A stretch of 64,000 bases of DNA from Kushneria sinocarnis (GTDB taxonomy: Bacteria; Pseudomonadota; Gammaproteobacteria; Pseudomonadales; Halomonadaceae): NCBI RefSeq assembly GCF_003633775.1, contig NZ_RBIN01000004.1, positions 124,001 to 188,000 on the forward strand, written 5' to 3'. The notes beneath the pieces are model-generated. The model ran no database searches. It saw only the letters and a list, made by a program, of their open reading frames with translations, and had not been told where the DNA came from. Shown here piece after piece: positions 10,296 to 18,004 of the stretch (position 1 is its first letter; each line of letters opens with the position of its first letter). Position numbers and translations under genes: made by a program.

Positions 10296-11552
10296 ATGAG
10301 TCAACCGCAATCCGAACGCCCCAACCTCTGGCGTCGCATTCCCCTGTGGCAGAAGATTCTTGCCGGCCTGCTGCTGGGCGCGCTGGCCGGCGCCGTGATG
10401 GGCGAACAGGCCCGCATGTTCAAGCCGCTGGGCGATCTGTTCATCAGCGCCATAAAGATGCTGATCGTGCCGCTTGTCTTCTCGACCCTGGTCATCGGCA
10501 TTGCCGGCATGCGCGACCCGCAGAAGATGGGCCGCATCGGGCTGCGGACCATTGCCCTCTACTTGCTGACCACAGCCTTTGCCATGGCCATCGGCCTGGG
10601 CGCTTCCATCCTGCTGCAGCCGGGCGTGGGGCTGGATCTGAGCTTCGATCAGGGCGCGGTCGATGCCAAACAGGCACCCTCGCTGGTCAGCGTGCTGACC
10701 GGACTGGTGCCGAACAATCCGATTGATGCGCTGGCCAATGGCAATATCCTGCAGATTATCGTCTTTGCCATCGGACTGGGCATCTCGCTGACCCTGATCG
10801 GCGACAGGGGCGAGCCGGTGGTGCGCGTGTTCGAGGGCTTTGCCGAGGCGATGTACAAGCTCACCGAAATCGTCATGGCGTTCGCGCCCTTCGGCGTATT
10901 CGGCCTGATCGCCAACGTCTCGGGCCAGTACGGGCTGGAGGTGCTGCTGCCGCTGGCGAAGATGATCGGGGTGGCCTATCTCGCCAGCATCCTGCACGTG
11001 CTGATCGTCTACAGCGGCCTGATCTCGCTGCTGGGCCGGCTCAATCCGCTGCGCTTTCTGCGCGGTATCGTCAATGCGCTGGTGGTGGCCTACTCCTCGG
11101 CCTCCTCTTCCGGCACGCTGCCGGTCTCCCTGCGCTGTGCGCAGAAGAACCTCGGCATCTCGGAGGGGGTCTCGAGCTTCGTGCTGCCGGTCGGCGCCAC
11201 CATCAACATGGATGGCACCGCCATCTATCAGGGCGTGGTGGCGATCTTCATCGCCCAGCTGCTGGGGGTGGATCTGTCGATGACCGATTACGGCATGATC
11301 ATCGTCACCGGCACGCTGGCCTCGATCGGCACGGCAGGGGTGCCCGGCGCCGGGCTGATCATGCTGTCGATCGTGATGTCCCAGGTGGGCCTGCCGCTGG
11401 AAGCCATCGGTGTGGTGGCCGGTGTCGACCGTATCCTCGACATGGCGCGCACCAGCGTCAACGTGGCCGGTGACCTGATGGTGACCACCCTGGTCGGCAA
11501 GAGCGAAGGCGAGCTGGATCGCACGGTCTATGACGGCGACAACGTCGTCTGA
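10296..11552 (+). CDS. Dicarboxylate/amino acid:cation symporter (SDF/DAACS family)
   Basis: A 418-residue inner-membrane symporter of the GltP/GltT/DctA family that takes up glutamate, aspartate or C4-dicarboxylates with Na+ or H+. Evidence: multiple hydrophobic helices, the serine-rich reentrant-loop motif YSSASSSGTLP, the INMDGTAIY motif, and the C-terminal DRILDMARTSVNVAGD motif that holds the substrate-binding Asp, Arg and Asn. The ATG at 10296 follows CCGGAG at 10285-10290. It is a single gene flanked by hairpins on both sides. The choice between glutamate/aspartate and dicarboxylate as substrate is not resolved; no Arg/Thr selectivity assignment was attempted. Confidence 0.92.
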   Translation: MSQPQSERPNLWRRIPLWQKILAGLLLGALAGAVMGEQARMFKPLGDLFISAIKMLIVPLVFSTLVIGIAGMRDPQKMGRIGLRTIALYLLTTAFAMAIGLGASILLQPGVGLDLSFDQGAVDAKQAPSLVSVLTGLVPNNPIDALANGNILQIIVFAIGLGISLTLIGDRGEPVVRVFEGFAEAMYKLTEIVMAFAPFGVFGLIANVSGQYGLEVLLPLAKMIGVAYLASILHVLIVYSGLISLLGRLNPLRFLRGIVNALVVAYSSASSSGTLPVSLRCAQKNLGISEGVSSFVLPVGATINMDGTAIYQGVVAIFIAQLLGVDLSMTDYGMIIVTGTLASIGTAGVPGAGLIMLSIVMSQVGLPLEAIGVVAGVDRILDMARTSVNVAGDLMVTTLVGKSEGELDRTVYDGDNVV

Positions 11553-11559
11553 GACAAGC

Positions 11560-11599
11560 GATGGCGAGGGCCGGGGCGCTCGCCGGGGCGCTCGCCATC
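11560..11599 (+). terminator. Hairpin after symporter gene, containing a 12-bp tandem repeat
   Basis: GATGGCGAG (11560-11568) and CTCGCCATC (11591-11599) are perfect 9-base arms. The unit CCGGGGCGCTCG occurs twice back to back at 11571-11582 and 11583-11594, spanning the loop and the start of the right arm. It starts 7 bases after the stop codon. No T-run follows. Confidence 0.5.
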
Positions 11600-11644
11600 G
11601 TGCCCGGCCGGCACGCCCCCGACGGCGAGGGCCGTGCCGGCGAT

Positions 11645-12046
11645 TCATGCCGCGGCAGCGGGCTCGAAGCGCTGTTGCAGGTAGCCCTTGATCGCCTCGG
11701 ACTCGTACAGCCACTCGTCTTCCCCGGTCTCGCCGGTGATGCGCAGACAGGGCACCTTCACCCGGCCCCCACCGGCTTCGAGCGCCTGGCGATCGCGCTC
11801 GTTCTGGCGCACATCGCGCAGCTCGATCGGCAGGGCCAGCCGATGCATCTCCTTGCGCACCCGGATGCAGAACGGACAGGTCCGGTACTGATAGAGCGCC
11901 AGGGATTGGCAGGCCTGATCCACTTCGGCCTGCGCCTCGCTGGCGCGTGTGACCGGCTGCGGCCGGGTGAGTCGCTCGCTGGCGATCATGACCGGCCCCA
12001 GTGCCCGCCGAACGCCTCTGAAGAATGTGCGGGCCACGATACCCAT
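11645..12046 (-). CDS. Glutaredoxin-like (GST N-terminal) protein with CPFC motif
   Basis: A 133-residue protein. A roughly 45-residue N-terminal segment of mixed basic and hydrophobic character precedes a thioredoxin-fold domain with CPFC at 57-60, a cis-proline block VPCLRI, and a C-terminal WLYESEAI motif that in the family contacts glutathione. It is a probable glutathione-dependent thiol-disulfide oxidoreductase. A GGAG lies before the ATG. A shorter paralog with matching ALYQ-CPFC-IELRD-GGGR-VPCLRI-YES blocks is encoded at 15484-15747. The N-terminal hydrophobic stretch could make this one membrane-associated. Confidence 0.85.
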   Translation of the reverse strand: MGIVARTFFRGVRRALGPVMIASERLTRPQPVTRASEAQAEVDQACQSLALYQYRTCPFCIRVRKEMHRLALPIELRDVRQNERDRQALEAGGGRVKVPCLRITGETGEDEWLYESEAIKGYLQQRFEPAAAA

Positions 12047-12088
12047 GAAGTTACTCCCGATTGTCTGATGTGCCTGCGACGGCCGGTT

Positions 12089-13081
12089 TCAGCAGCTGGC
12101 GACCGCCGACAGCAGCCGGCTGCGTCGCTCGTCGTCCATGAAGGCTTCTTCCAGCGCATGGCGGGCCAGCTGCCGGAAAATCGCCTGCTCCCAGCCGAAT
12201 GCGGCGTGACAGGCGATGAAGTTGTTGAGCATGCCCCCGCCGAAATAGGCCGGGTCGTCGGAATTCAGCGTCACCTTCAGCCCCTGCTCGAGCAACATGG
12301 GCAGTGGATGATCCTCGAGCCGCTCGACCACCCTGAGGTAGACATTGGAGAGCGGACAGACGGTCAGCGGCATCCGTTTGCTTCTCAGCCGCTCGACCAG
12401 CGCGGCATCCTCCAGACAGCGCACGCCGTGATCGATGCGACAGACATCCAGCGCATCCAGCGCCCCGCTGATGTAACCGGCCGGCCCCTCCTCGCCGGCG
12501 TGCGCCAGCCGCGGAATGCCCAGCTCACGGGCGCGTTCGAACACGGCCGTGAACTTCTCCGGCGGGTTGCCCACTTCGGCACTGTCGAGACCGATCGCGG
12601 CCAGCTGGTGATGCCAGGGCTGGGCCTGCTCCAGTACGTCGAGCGCCTCGTCAGCGGGGCGGTCGCGCACGAAGCTCATGATCAGCGCGCTGGAGATGTC
12701 ATAGCGGCGCTCGGCTTCACGCATGGCACGCTCGAGCCCCTCGAACGGCACGCCAAGGGCCACCCCGCGCGCCAGGTGCGGCTGGGGATCGAAGGAGAGC
12801 TCGACATGGACCACGCCGTCGTCATGGGCACGCGCAAAATAGGCCATGGCCAGCTCGAAGAAGTCCTGCTCGGTGTGCAGCACCGTCATGCCCTGGTAGT
12901 AGAGATCGAGAAACGACTGCAGATCGCTGAACTCATAGGCCGCCCGCACCTCATCCACGCTGGCATAGGGCAGTGTGACGCCATTGCGCGCCGCCAGCTC
13001 GAACATCTGCTCGGGTTCCAGGGTGCCTTCGATATGCAGGTGCAGCTCTGCCTTGGGCAGTGCCTTCAGCCAGGTGTTCAC
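12089..13081 (-). CDS. Adenine deaminase (adenosine deaminase superfamily), GTG start
   Basis: Zn-dependent hydrolase, probably adenine to hypoxanthine. Motifs: KAELHLHIEGT with Zn ligands near His14 and His16, the HAGEEGP catalytic block, RIDHGVR, and NSDDPAYFGG carrying the metal-binding Asp pair. The LDSAEVGNPPEKF block is characteristic of bacterial adenine deaminases such as the Pseudomonas enzyme rather than true adenosine deaminases. I place the start at the GTG at 13081, which has a near-ideal GGAGG six bases upstream and aligns with family N-termini; the longer ATG starts (13141, 13180) would add a basic stretch that homologs lack. About 330 residues. Confidence 0.9.
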   Translation of the reverse strand: MNTWLKALPKAELHLHIEGTLEPEQMFELAARNGVTLPYASVDEVRAAYEFSDLQSFLDLYYQGMTVLHTEQDFFELAMAYFARAHDDGVVHVELSFDPQPHLARGVALGVPFEGLERAMREAERRYDISSALIMSFVRDRPADEALDVLEQAQPWHHQLAAIGLDSAEVGNPPEKFTAVFERARELGIPRLAHAGEEGPAGYISGALDALDVCRIDHGVRCLEDAALVERLRSKRMPLTVCPLSNVYLRVVERLEDHPLPMLLEQGLKVTLNSDDPAYFGGGMLNNFIACHAAFGWEQAIFRQLARHALEEAFMDDERRSRLLSAVASC

Positions 13082-13203
13082 CAGTCGCCTCCGGGGGATC
13101 GTGTTCTTGAGCCAATGGGTTATCCGGCGCCATCTTGCCATGGCACTGCCCCCCACGCCCTGACAGAATGATTTTTTCACTCATCTGCGGGGTTCGGTTC
13201 ACC

Positions 13204-14385
13204 ATGGCGCATACGGTTCCAGCGACGCTTCACCCCTCGCTCTCCTCTCGGGTACTCGACATGCCGGACAATCGGATCGTGGCGATCGCCGATCTGGCCC
13301 GTCACGATAGCTCGGTGATTCGCCTGTGGATCGGTGAAGGCGATCTGCCCACGCCGGCCTTCATCAAGCGCGCCGCCAGCCATGCCCTGGAGAGTGACGA
13401 AACCCGTTACAGCTACTCGCAGGGGCTGCCCGAGCTGCGCCGCGCCCTGGCCGACTATCACCACCGGCACTGGGCAGTCGACATCGACCCGGCGCGCTTC
13501 TGCGTTACCGTGGGCGGCATGAATGCCGTGATGATGGCCATGCAGGCGGTACTCGATCCGGGCGACGAGGTGATCATGCCGAGCCCGGCGTGGCCGAACT
13601 CGAAGCAGGTCATCGAGGTGCTGGGCGGCGTCAATGTGCCGGTCGCGTTCGACTTTCACGACGATGGTGCCATCGAGCTGGCGCTGGAGAAGGTGTTTGC
13701 CGCGGTCACCGAGCGCACGAAGGTAATCTTCATCAACTCGCCCTCCAACCCGACCGGCTGGCGCATGCCGCCGGAGGACATGATCCGGCTGCGCGACTTC
13801 GCCCGGGAACGGGGCATCTGGATTCTGGCCGACGAGGTCTACAACCACTTCGTTTATGACGACACCGGCCCGGCGCCCTCCTTCCTGTCGATCTGTCCCC
13901 CGGAGGATCGACTGCTGGTCACCAATACCTTCTCCAAGAACTGGTGCATGACCGGCTGGCGGGTCGGCTGGCTGGTGTTCCCGGCAGGGCTCGATCAGCT
14001 CTTCGCCCGATTGTGTCAGTACAACACCACCGGGGTGGCTACCTTCCTGCAGCACGCCTGCATCACGGCGCTTGACGAGGGGGATGACTTCATTCGCGAA
14101 ATGGTCTCGCGCTGTCAGGCCTCGCGCGACATCCTGGTGGCCGGACTGGCCGAGCTGGACAACGTGACCGTGTTCACGCCGCAGGGCACCTTCTATCTCT
14201 TCTTTCGCATTCACGGCCTGACCGGCAGCAGCCTCGACATGGCCCGCCGCGTGCTCGACGAGGCCCGGGTCGGAGTGGCGCCCGGCAGCGCCTTCGGCCG
14301 GAGGGCGATGACTACCTGCGCATCTGCTTTGCCATCGAGCCGCAGCTGGCACGCGATACCCTGGTCCGGCTGGTGCCCTTCCTGA
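13204..14385 (+). CDS. PLP-dependent aminotransferase (class I/II), frameshifted C-terminus
   Basis: Fold-type I aminotransferase. Residue 245 is the PLP lysine in TFSKNWCMTGWR, with NSPSNPTGW at about 178-186 and the ADEVY block at 209-213. The last recognisable in-frame residues are GVAPGSAFG; the following 31 residues are out of frame. Deletion of one C in the CCGGAG that is expected at 14299 explains this: in the next frame the family ending (EGDDYLRICFAIEPQLAR and so on) continues to a stop at 14421-14423. As sequenced the product loses the native C-terminal part of the small domain. Whether it is a real mutation or a sequencing error cannot be told from the sequence. Substrate unknown. 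It is transcribed divergently from the adenine deaminase gene. Confidence 0.85.
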   Translation: MAHTVPATLHPSLSSRVLDMPDNRIVAIADLARHDSSVIRLWIGEGDLPTPAFIKRAASHALESDETRYSYSQGLPELRRALADYHHRHWAVDIDPARFCVTVGGMNAVMMAMQAVLDPGDEVIMPSPAWPNSKQVIEVLGGVNVPVAFDFHDDGAIELALEKVFAAVTERTKVIFINSPSNPTGWRMPPEDMIRLRDFARERGIWILADEVYNHFVYDDTGPAPSFLSICPPEDRLLVTNTFSKNWCMTGWRVGWLVFPAGLDQLFARLCQYNTTGVATFLQHACITALDEGDDFIREMVSRCQASRDILVAGLAELDNVTVFTPQGTFYLFFRIHGLTGSSLDMARRVLDEARVGVAPGSAFGRRAMTTCASALPSSRSWHAIPWSGWCPS

Positions 14386-14423
14386 AGTCATTGCAGCACG
14401 AGTCATCGCAGCACGGCGGCTGA
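14299..14423 (+). other. Out-of-frame C-terminal remnant of the aminotransferase
   Basis: In the frame beginning with GAG at 14301 the DNA encodes EGDDYLRICFAIEPQLAR followed by about 22 further residues and a TGA at 14421. This is the normal aminotransferase ending, and a single inserted base near 14299 would join it to the upstream gene. Confidence 0.85.
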
Positions 14424-14462
14424 TGGCAGGACGCGGTCGGCCGGACCGAAAGCGCTAGACAA

Positions 14463-14494
14463 AATTGCCGCGGCAGATATCTGCCGCGGCAATT
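14463..14494 (-). terminator. Perfect 32-bp palindrome, probable bidirectional terminator
   Basis: Two 16-base arms, AATTGCCGCGGCAGAT and its exact reverse complement, meet with no spacer. On the minus strand the stem is followed by a short T-run (AATTTTG), which fits termination of the csbD-like gene. It also lies about 40 bases after the restored end of the aminotransferase frame. Two copies of the 10-base palindrome TTCTGCAGAA follow at 14513-14522 and 14530-14539. Confidence 0.6.
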
Positions 14495-14549
14495 CTCGTA
14501 CTGCAGGCAGCATTCTGCAGAAAAGGGAATTCTGCAGAAACGGGAAGCA

Positions 14550-14738
14550 TTACTTGCGGTTTTTCAGGGCGTCCTTGGTTTCACCCCGGGCCGACTTGCC
14601 ATGACCCTTCGCCTGCTGGGCCTTGCCCTCGGTTTCGGTCTGATGGTTATCGGTAGCCTTGCCAACGCCTTCCTTGACCTTGCCGGCGGCCTTGTCGATT
14701 GCGCCTTCCGCCTTGTCGGCTTTCGAATCCTTTGCCAT
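14550..14738 (-). CDS. CsbD family stress-response protein
   Basis: A 62-residue, lysine-, alanine- and glycine-rich hydrophilic protein with the CsbD pattern (KADKAEGAIDKAAGKVKEGVGK, split here as KADKAEGAID then KAAGKVKEGVGK). Members are small, probably disordered or helical proteins induced by general stress; their biochemical role is not established. The start at 14738 is fixed by a perfect AAGGAGGT Shine-Dalgarno upstream. Longer starts to 14795 run into the promoter region. It is a single gene ending ahead of the 32-bp palindrome. Confidence 0.9.
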   Translation of the reverse strand: MAKDSKADKAEGAIDKAAGKVKEGVGKATDNHQTETEGKAQQAKGHGKSARGETKDALKNRK

Positions 14739-14970
14739 GACACCTACCTCCTTGCTGGCATGTCGGGTCGAACGACCCACGGCAAATGACGGCACGCCGG
14801 TGCCATCACCTGACTTCAGGATGGCTCAGATTCACAACAATGCCACCCCTGATTGCAACCGGATGTAAATATCGGGAGCGGTCGGTGCCCATGCCACGGG
14901 CAACCGGGGCCCTCCTGCTGTCATGGGTTACAAATGCGTACACAACGCCGACATTGTACCCGCGAGGCTT

Positions 14971-14979
14971 TGATATACT
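14971..14979 (+). promoter_or_regulatory. Extended -10 promoter element
   Basis: TGATATACT is a near-consensus extended -10 (TGnTATAcT). The best -35 candidates are weak or badly spaced, as is common for extended -10 promoters. It lies about 35 bases ahead of the small membrane protein gene starting at 15014. Confidence 0.5.
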
Positions 14980-15013
14980 TTGGCCGACTCACTCTGAAGG
15001 AGTACGTCGCGAC

Positions 15014-15349
15014 ATGATCACGATGATGATCGGCGTAGTGCTGAATCTGCTGGGAATACTGACGCTCTGGTCCAGCTTCACCAGCAGCTATTACATGGAC
15101 CCGGCGCTTCAGGATGTCTTCTATCTGGCACTCGGACTGTGGGGTGTCTCGGTGGTCGGTGCCGTGCTGTGTCTGGTGCCAGCGACACGCCGGATCGGCT
15201 CCACCCTGGTGTCGATCGGCTCGCTGATCTTCTTCCCGCTCGGCCTGATTGCCATGATCGGCGCACGCAAGATGCTGCTCGAACAGAAGAGCCGCGAGAA
15301 GACGGACAGGGAGCCGCCCCACTCGACCGGCTACTCCGATCTGGTCTGA
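15014..15349 (+). CDS. Small integral membrane protein, unknown function
   Basis: 111 residues with three hydrophobic segments: about 3-20 (MMIGVVLNLLGILTLW), 38-57 (LALGLWGVSVVGAVLCLV) and 62-82 (IGSTLVSIGSLIFFPLGLIA). The C-terminal 27 residues are charged. The start is the ATG at 15014 with GAAGGAG at 14996-15002; ATGs at 15023 and 15026 are possible alternatives. I recognise no family. Confidence 0.75.
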   Translation: MITMMIGVVLNLLGILTLWSSFTSSYYMDPALQDVFYLALGLWGVSVVGAVLCLVPATRRIGSTLVSIGSLIFFPLGLIAMIGARKMLLEQKSREKTDREPPHSTGYSDLV

Positions 15350-15483
15350 TCAACCGCACCCGACTGCCCGGCAGGCAGGTAACCCCGTCGGACAGGCCAT
15401 GACAGCTGCCGGGGAAGCCGGCAGTGCCTCTCCATCCAGCGCCCGAGATCTCCCCCGGGCAGTGCACTGCCGGCCCGATCGGC

Positions 15484-15747
15484 TCAGCCGGTGCTGCCGT
15501 AACGGCTGATCAGATAGCGATTGATGTCCTCGGATTCGTACATCCATTCCACCCTGCCATCCTCGTGCGCAATGCGCAGACAGGGCACCATGGTGCGCCC
15601 GCCGCCCTGCTGCAGCTCCTGCTTCGCCTCCGGATCGCGGCGGGTATCCCGCAGCTCGATATCGAGCCCGAGCTGTTCGATCTGTCGCAGTACCCGCTGA
15701 CAGAACGGACAGGCCGGAAACTGATAAAGCACCAACTCCTGAGTCAT
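15484..15747 (-). CDS. Glutaredoxin-like protein with CPFC motif
   Basis: 87 residues, a minimal glutaredoxin fold: FPACPFC near residues 10-16, the IELRDTRRD block, GGGRTMVPCLRI with the cis-proline, and WMYESEDI. It is a clear paralog of the 11645-12046 product but lacks that protein's N-terminal extension, so this copy is likely cytosolic. The ATG at 15747 is preceded by AGGGAGAG; the longer frame to 15834 has no family similarity. Probable role: glutathione-linked thiol exchange. Confidence 0.85.
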   Translation of the reverse strand: MTQELVLYQFPACPFCQRVLRQIEQLGLDIELRDTRRDPEAKQELQQGGGRTMVPCLRIAHEDGRVEWMYESEDINRYLISRYGSTG

Positions 15748-15988
15748 CAGACCCTCTCCCTGAACCCGGCAGGCCGGGTGTACATTTCGATCGTGGTGGC
15801 CCCTGTCTCCCGGGCCTTGTCCGTTGGGACACATCCCTCAATGTGGTCACGAATGGCCGAATTGCCAACCCTGGCATGCCGTCGTCGCGCCACTGCCGCT
15901 CTTTCGGCCGGCACTGCAGGCCCGGGCTCGAATGGCGCAGGGGGCGCTTCGGCCACCCTTGCTCACGACACCGGAAAGCACCGCTGGC

Positions 15989-17374
15989 TCAGGAGGCCGG
16001 CGAGGCCTCGCCCGCACGATAAAGCTCCTCCGGCACCGTCACCTCTTCGATGTCCACGATCTCGCTCCGGTTCATGGTGATCTTCCAGCGCTGGATGCTG
16101 ACCTGCTCATTTTCCAGGGTGCGGATCACCAGATTGAGCTGATGACGCTTTTCGACCTCGTCACGCACCACCTCGTCCTTCTTGAGACGGTAGACCTGGT
16201 CAGTTTCACGCTCCATCAGCCGCGAGAGCGACTGGAGATCGAGCAGCATGGTTTCGCGGATTTTCTCGTAGCCGCGGAGAAAGCGACCCGGTGACATGCG
16301 CGACCGACTGCGGTAGTGCAGGATGACCTCCTCGCGCTGGCTCAGACTGCCCTTGCGCGCCGCCTGGATGACCTCATCCAGCTGCCGGTAGCGGGTATAG
16401 TCGAGCCATTCGAGCTGGCTGCCCACCGTCTCGCCGCTTTCCACATCGAAATAGCGCCGCCGCCAGCGGGGCCGCCCCTTGCGCAGCCAGCGCAGCAGGG
16501 TATGGCGCAGATCCTCCTTGAAGACCTCGCGCATGGCATACAGCAGCGCCAGCACCAGCACGAACTGCAGGGTCAGGTTATCCATGGCGTGACGCGCCAG
16601 GATCAGCAGCGTGGCCATCACGAGCATGATCAGTCCGGCTGCCAGCGCGCGCACCATGCGCCCCTGGTGGGCGCCCAGCTCCCGGGTACTCTGCCTGAGC
16701 ATGATGGGATATTCGATCAGCCGGCGCAGCCGGCGCATCTTGTTGGCGATGCGTGACGGGTCCGCGGTGACGCGCGCCGAGTTGTACTGCTGGCGCTCGC
16801 GATGCGCGCTCTCCTCCCGGCAGAGATCCAGCAGGCGCTCGCGCGGGGCCGCCAGCGCCTCGTTCTCCGGCAGATGGGAGACCAGCCGCAGCAGCTGCTG
16901 CTCGGTCAGCCAGGAGAGATAGTTGTCGATGCTGTTGTGATAGCGGCGATGCTTGTCACGCTCGGGCACGAGCTGTCGCAAGCGTCCGAGCACATCCCGG
17001 CACTGTCCGGCCAGCTCGTCGAGCCGCGCGTCGCTGATGTCGTCGGCGTTTTCAACCAGCTGCTGTACGGCATGCTCCAGGGCCACGGCATACTGCCAGG
17101 CATAGAGACTCAGCCGGACGCGATACTGCCGACCGCCGCGCTCCTGTTCGACTGCCGGGTCCTCCCGGTTGCGGGGCAACCGGTAGCGGCTGCTGTGATA
17201 CATGCGCCGCACATGAAAGGCCTGATGATAGAAGCTCTCTTCGGGCATGTACCGCGAATCGAGCCCCAGCTCGCCGGGCACGAACAGATAGATATCCAGC
17301 TGATGGGCGGTCGATTCCCGCAGCACCCGGGTCAGGCGCAGATTGAAGCCATCCCGGCGCTCAACGCTGATCAC
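15989..17374 (-). CDS. Unrecognised protein with two central membrane helices
   Basis: About 461 residues. Residues 1-235 and 290-461 are hydrophilic, rich in Arg, Glu and Leu, and probably largely helical. Two hydrophobic segments at about 241-260 and 267-284 form one membrane hairpin, so both large domains should lie on the same side, most likely the cytoplasm. The start is uncertain: no ATG lies near the beginning of conserved-looking sequence. The GTG at 17374 has a CAGGAGG about 11 bases upstream and overlaps the end of the upstream gene by 14 bases; an ATG at 17464 lies far inside that gene. Coupling to the upstream gene is likely. I cannot assign a family or function. Confidence 0.7.
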   Translation of the reverse strand: MISVERRDGFNLRLTRVLRESTAHQLDIYLFVPGELGLDSRYMPEESFYHQAFHVRRMYHSSRYRLPRNREDPAVEQERGGRQYRVRLSLYAWQYAVALEHAVQQLVENADDISDARLDELAGQCRDVLGRLRQLVPERDKHRRYHNSIDNYLSWLTEQQLLRLVSHLPENEALAAPRERLLDLCREESAHRERQQYNSARVTADPSRIANKMRRLRRLIEYPIMLRQSTRELGAHQGRMVRALAAGLIMLVMATLLILARHAMDNLTLQFVLVLALLYAMREVFKEDLRHTLLRWLRKGRPRWRRRYFDVESGETVGSQLEWLDYTRYRQLDEVIQAARKGSLSQREEVILHYRSRSRMSPGRFLRGYEKIRETMLLDLQSLSRLMERETDQVYRLKKDEVVRDEVEKRHQLNLVIRTLENEQVSIQRWKITMNRSEIVDIEEVTVPEELYRAGEASPAS

Positions 17375-17816
17375 GTAACCGGCGGCCTCCTGCCCGTTCG
17401 TCAATGTGGCCGAACTCGTGCTCCAGACAGCGCAGCAACCGGTCGGCAGGATCGTCCTCCTCATCCGGATCCAGTGCCAGCAGGGCCACCGGACTGCGCT
17501 TCAGGAGCCTCATCGAAGCGCCATCGAACATCGCCGGATCCGTCTCCCGACAGTACACCAGCGCTCGTGCCCCGGTCCGCTCGATCAGCGCCGGCACCTC
17601 GCCCGGATAGCAGACCCGCACGCCGGCAATCCGGGTGCCGTGCTGCCAGGGCGCATCGCTGACCAGCGCCTCGAGGCGCAGCCGTGTCTCACCGGCCAGC
17701 CGCTGCTGCAGCCGGTGGTGCACCGCCTCGATGCCACAGATGATGACACCGTGCACGTCAGCACCGCGACCCGTGCCGCGCCTGCGATCATGCCAATACC
17801 TGAGCCACTTCTTCAT
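17361..17816 (-). CDS. Unrecognised protein, possible Rossmann-like N-terminal fold
   Basis: 151 residues. After a basic start, VIICGIEAVHHRLQQRLAG resembles the first strand-loop-helix of a nucleotide- or CoA-binding Rossmann domain. It is followed by a segment (GTRIAGVRVCYPGEVPALIE) that recalls the sugar-sensing domain preceding CapD/PglD-type enzymes. The usual GxGxxG is not complete, so ligand binding is doubtful. The ATG at 17816 has GGCAGGGA before it. Its stop lies inside the start region of the membrane protein gene, so the two form an operon. Confidence 0.65.
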   Translation of the reverse strand: MKKWLRYWHDRRRGTGRGADVHGVIICGIEAVHHRLQQRLAGETRLRLEALVSDAPWQHGTRIAGVRVCYPGEVPALIERTGARALVYCRETDPAMFDGASMRLLKRSPVALLALDPDEEDDPADRLLRCLEHEFGHIDERAGGRRLRDQR

Positions 17817-18004
17817 TCCCTGCCTGCGTCTGCCATTTGCTGAAATATGCCGCCAGGCTGCCATGGCAACACCGCCAGCCCCTGCCCTGCGAGTGTCTGC
17901 CACAATGGCGCCAAACCATCTAGACTCCCTTCAGGAAAGCATACCAGTCCATGGGCTGTTCGATGGCAGCACCATCGCCCCAGTGATCGCCAGGAAACAA
18001 CGTC

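Noticed and set aside
15350-15483. Possible small gene between the membrane protein and the glutaredoxin
   Set aside because: Frames here are short, lack a ribosome site and show no consistent composition.
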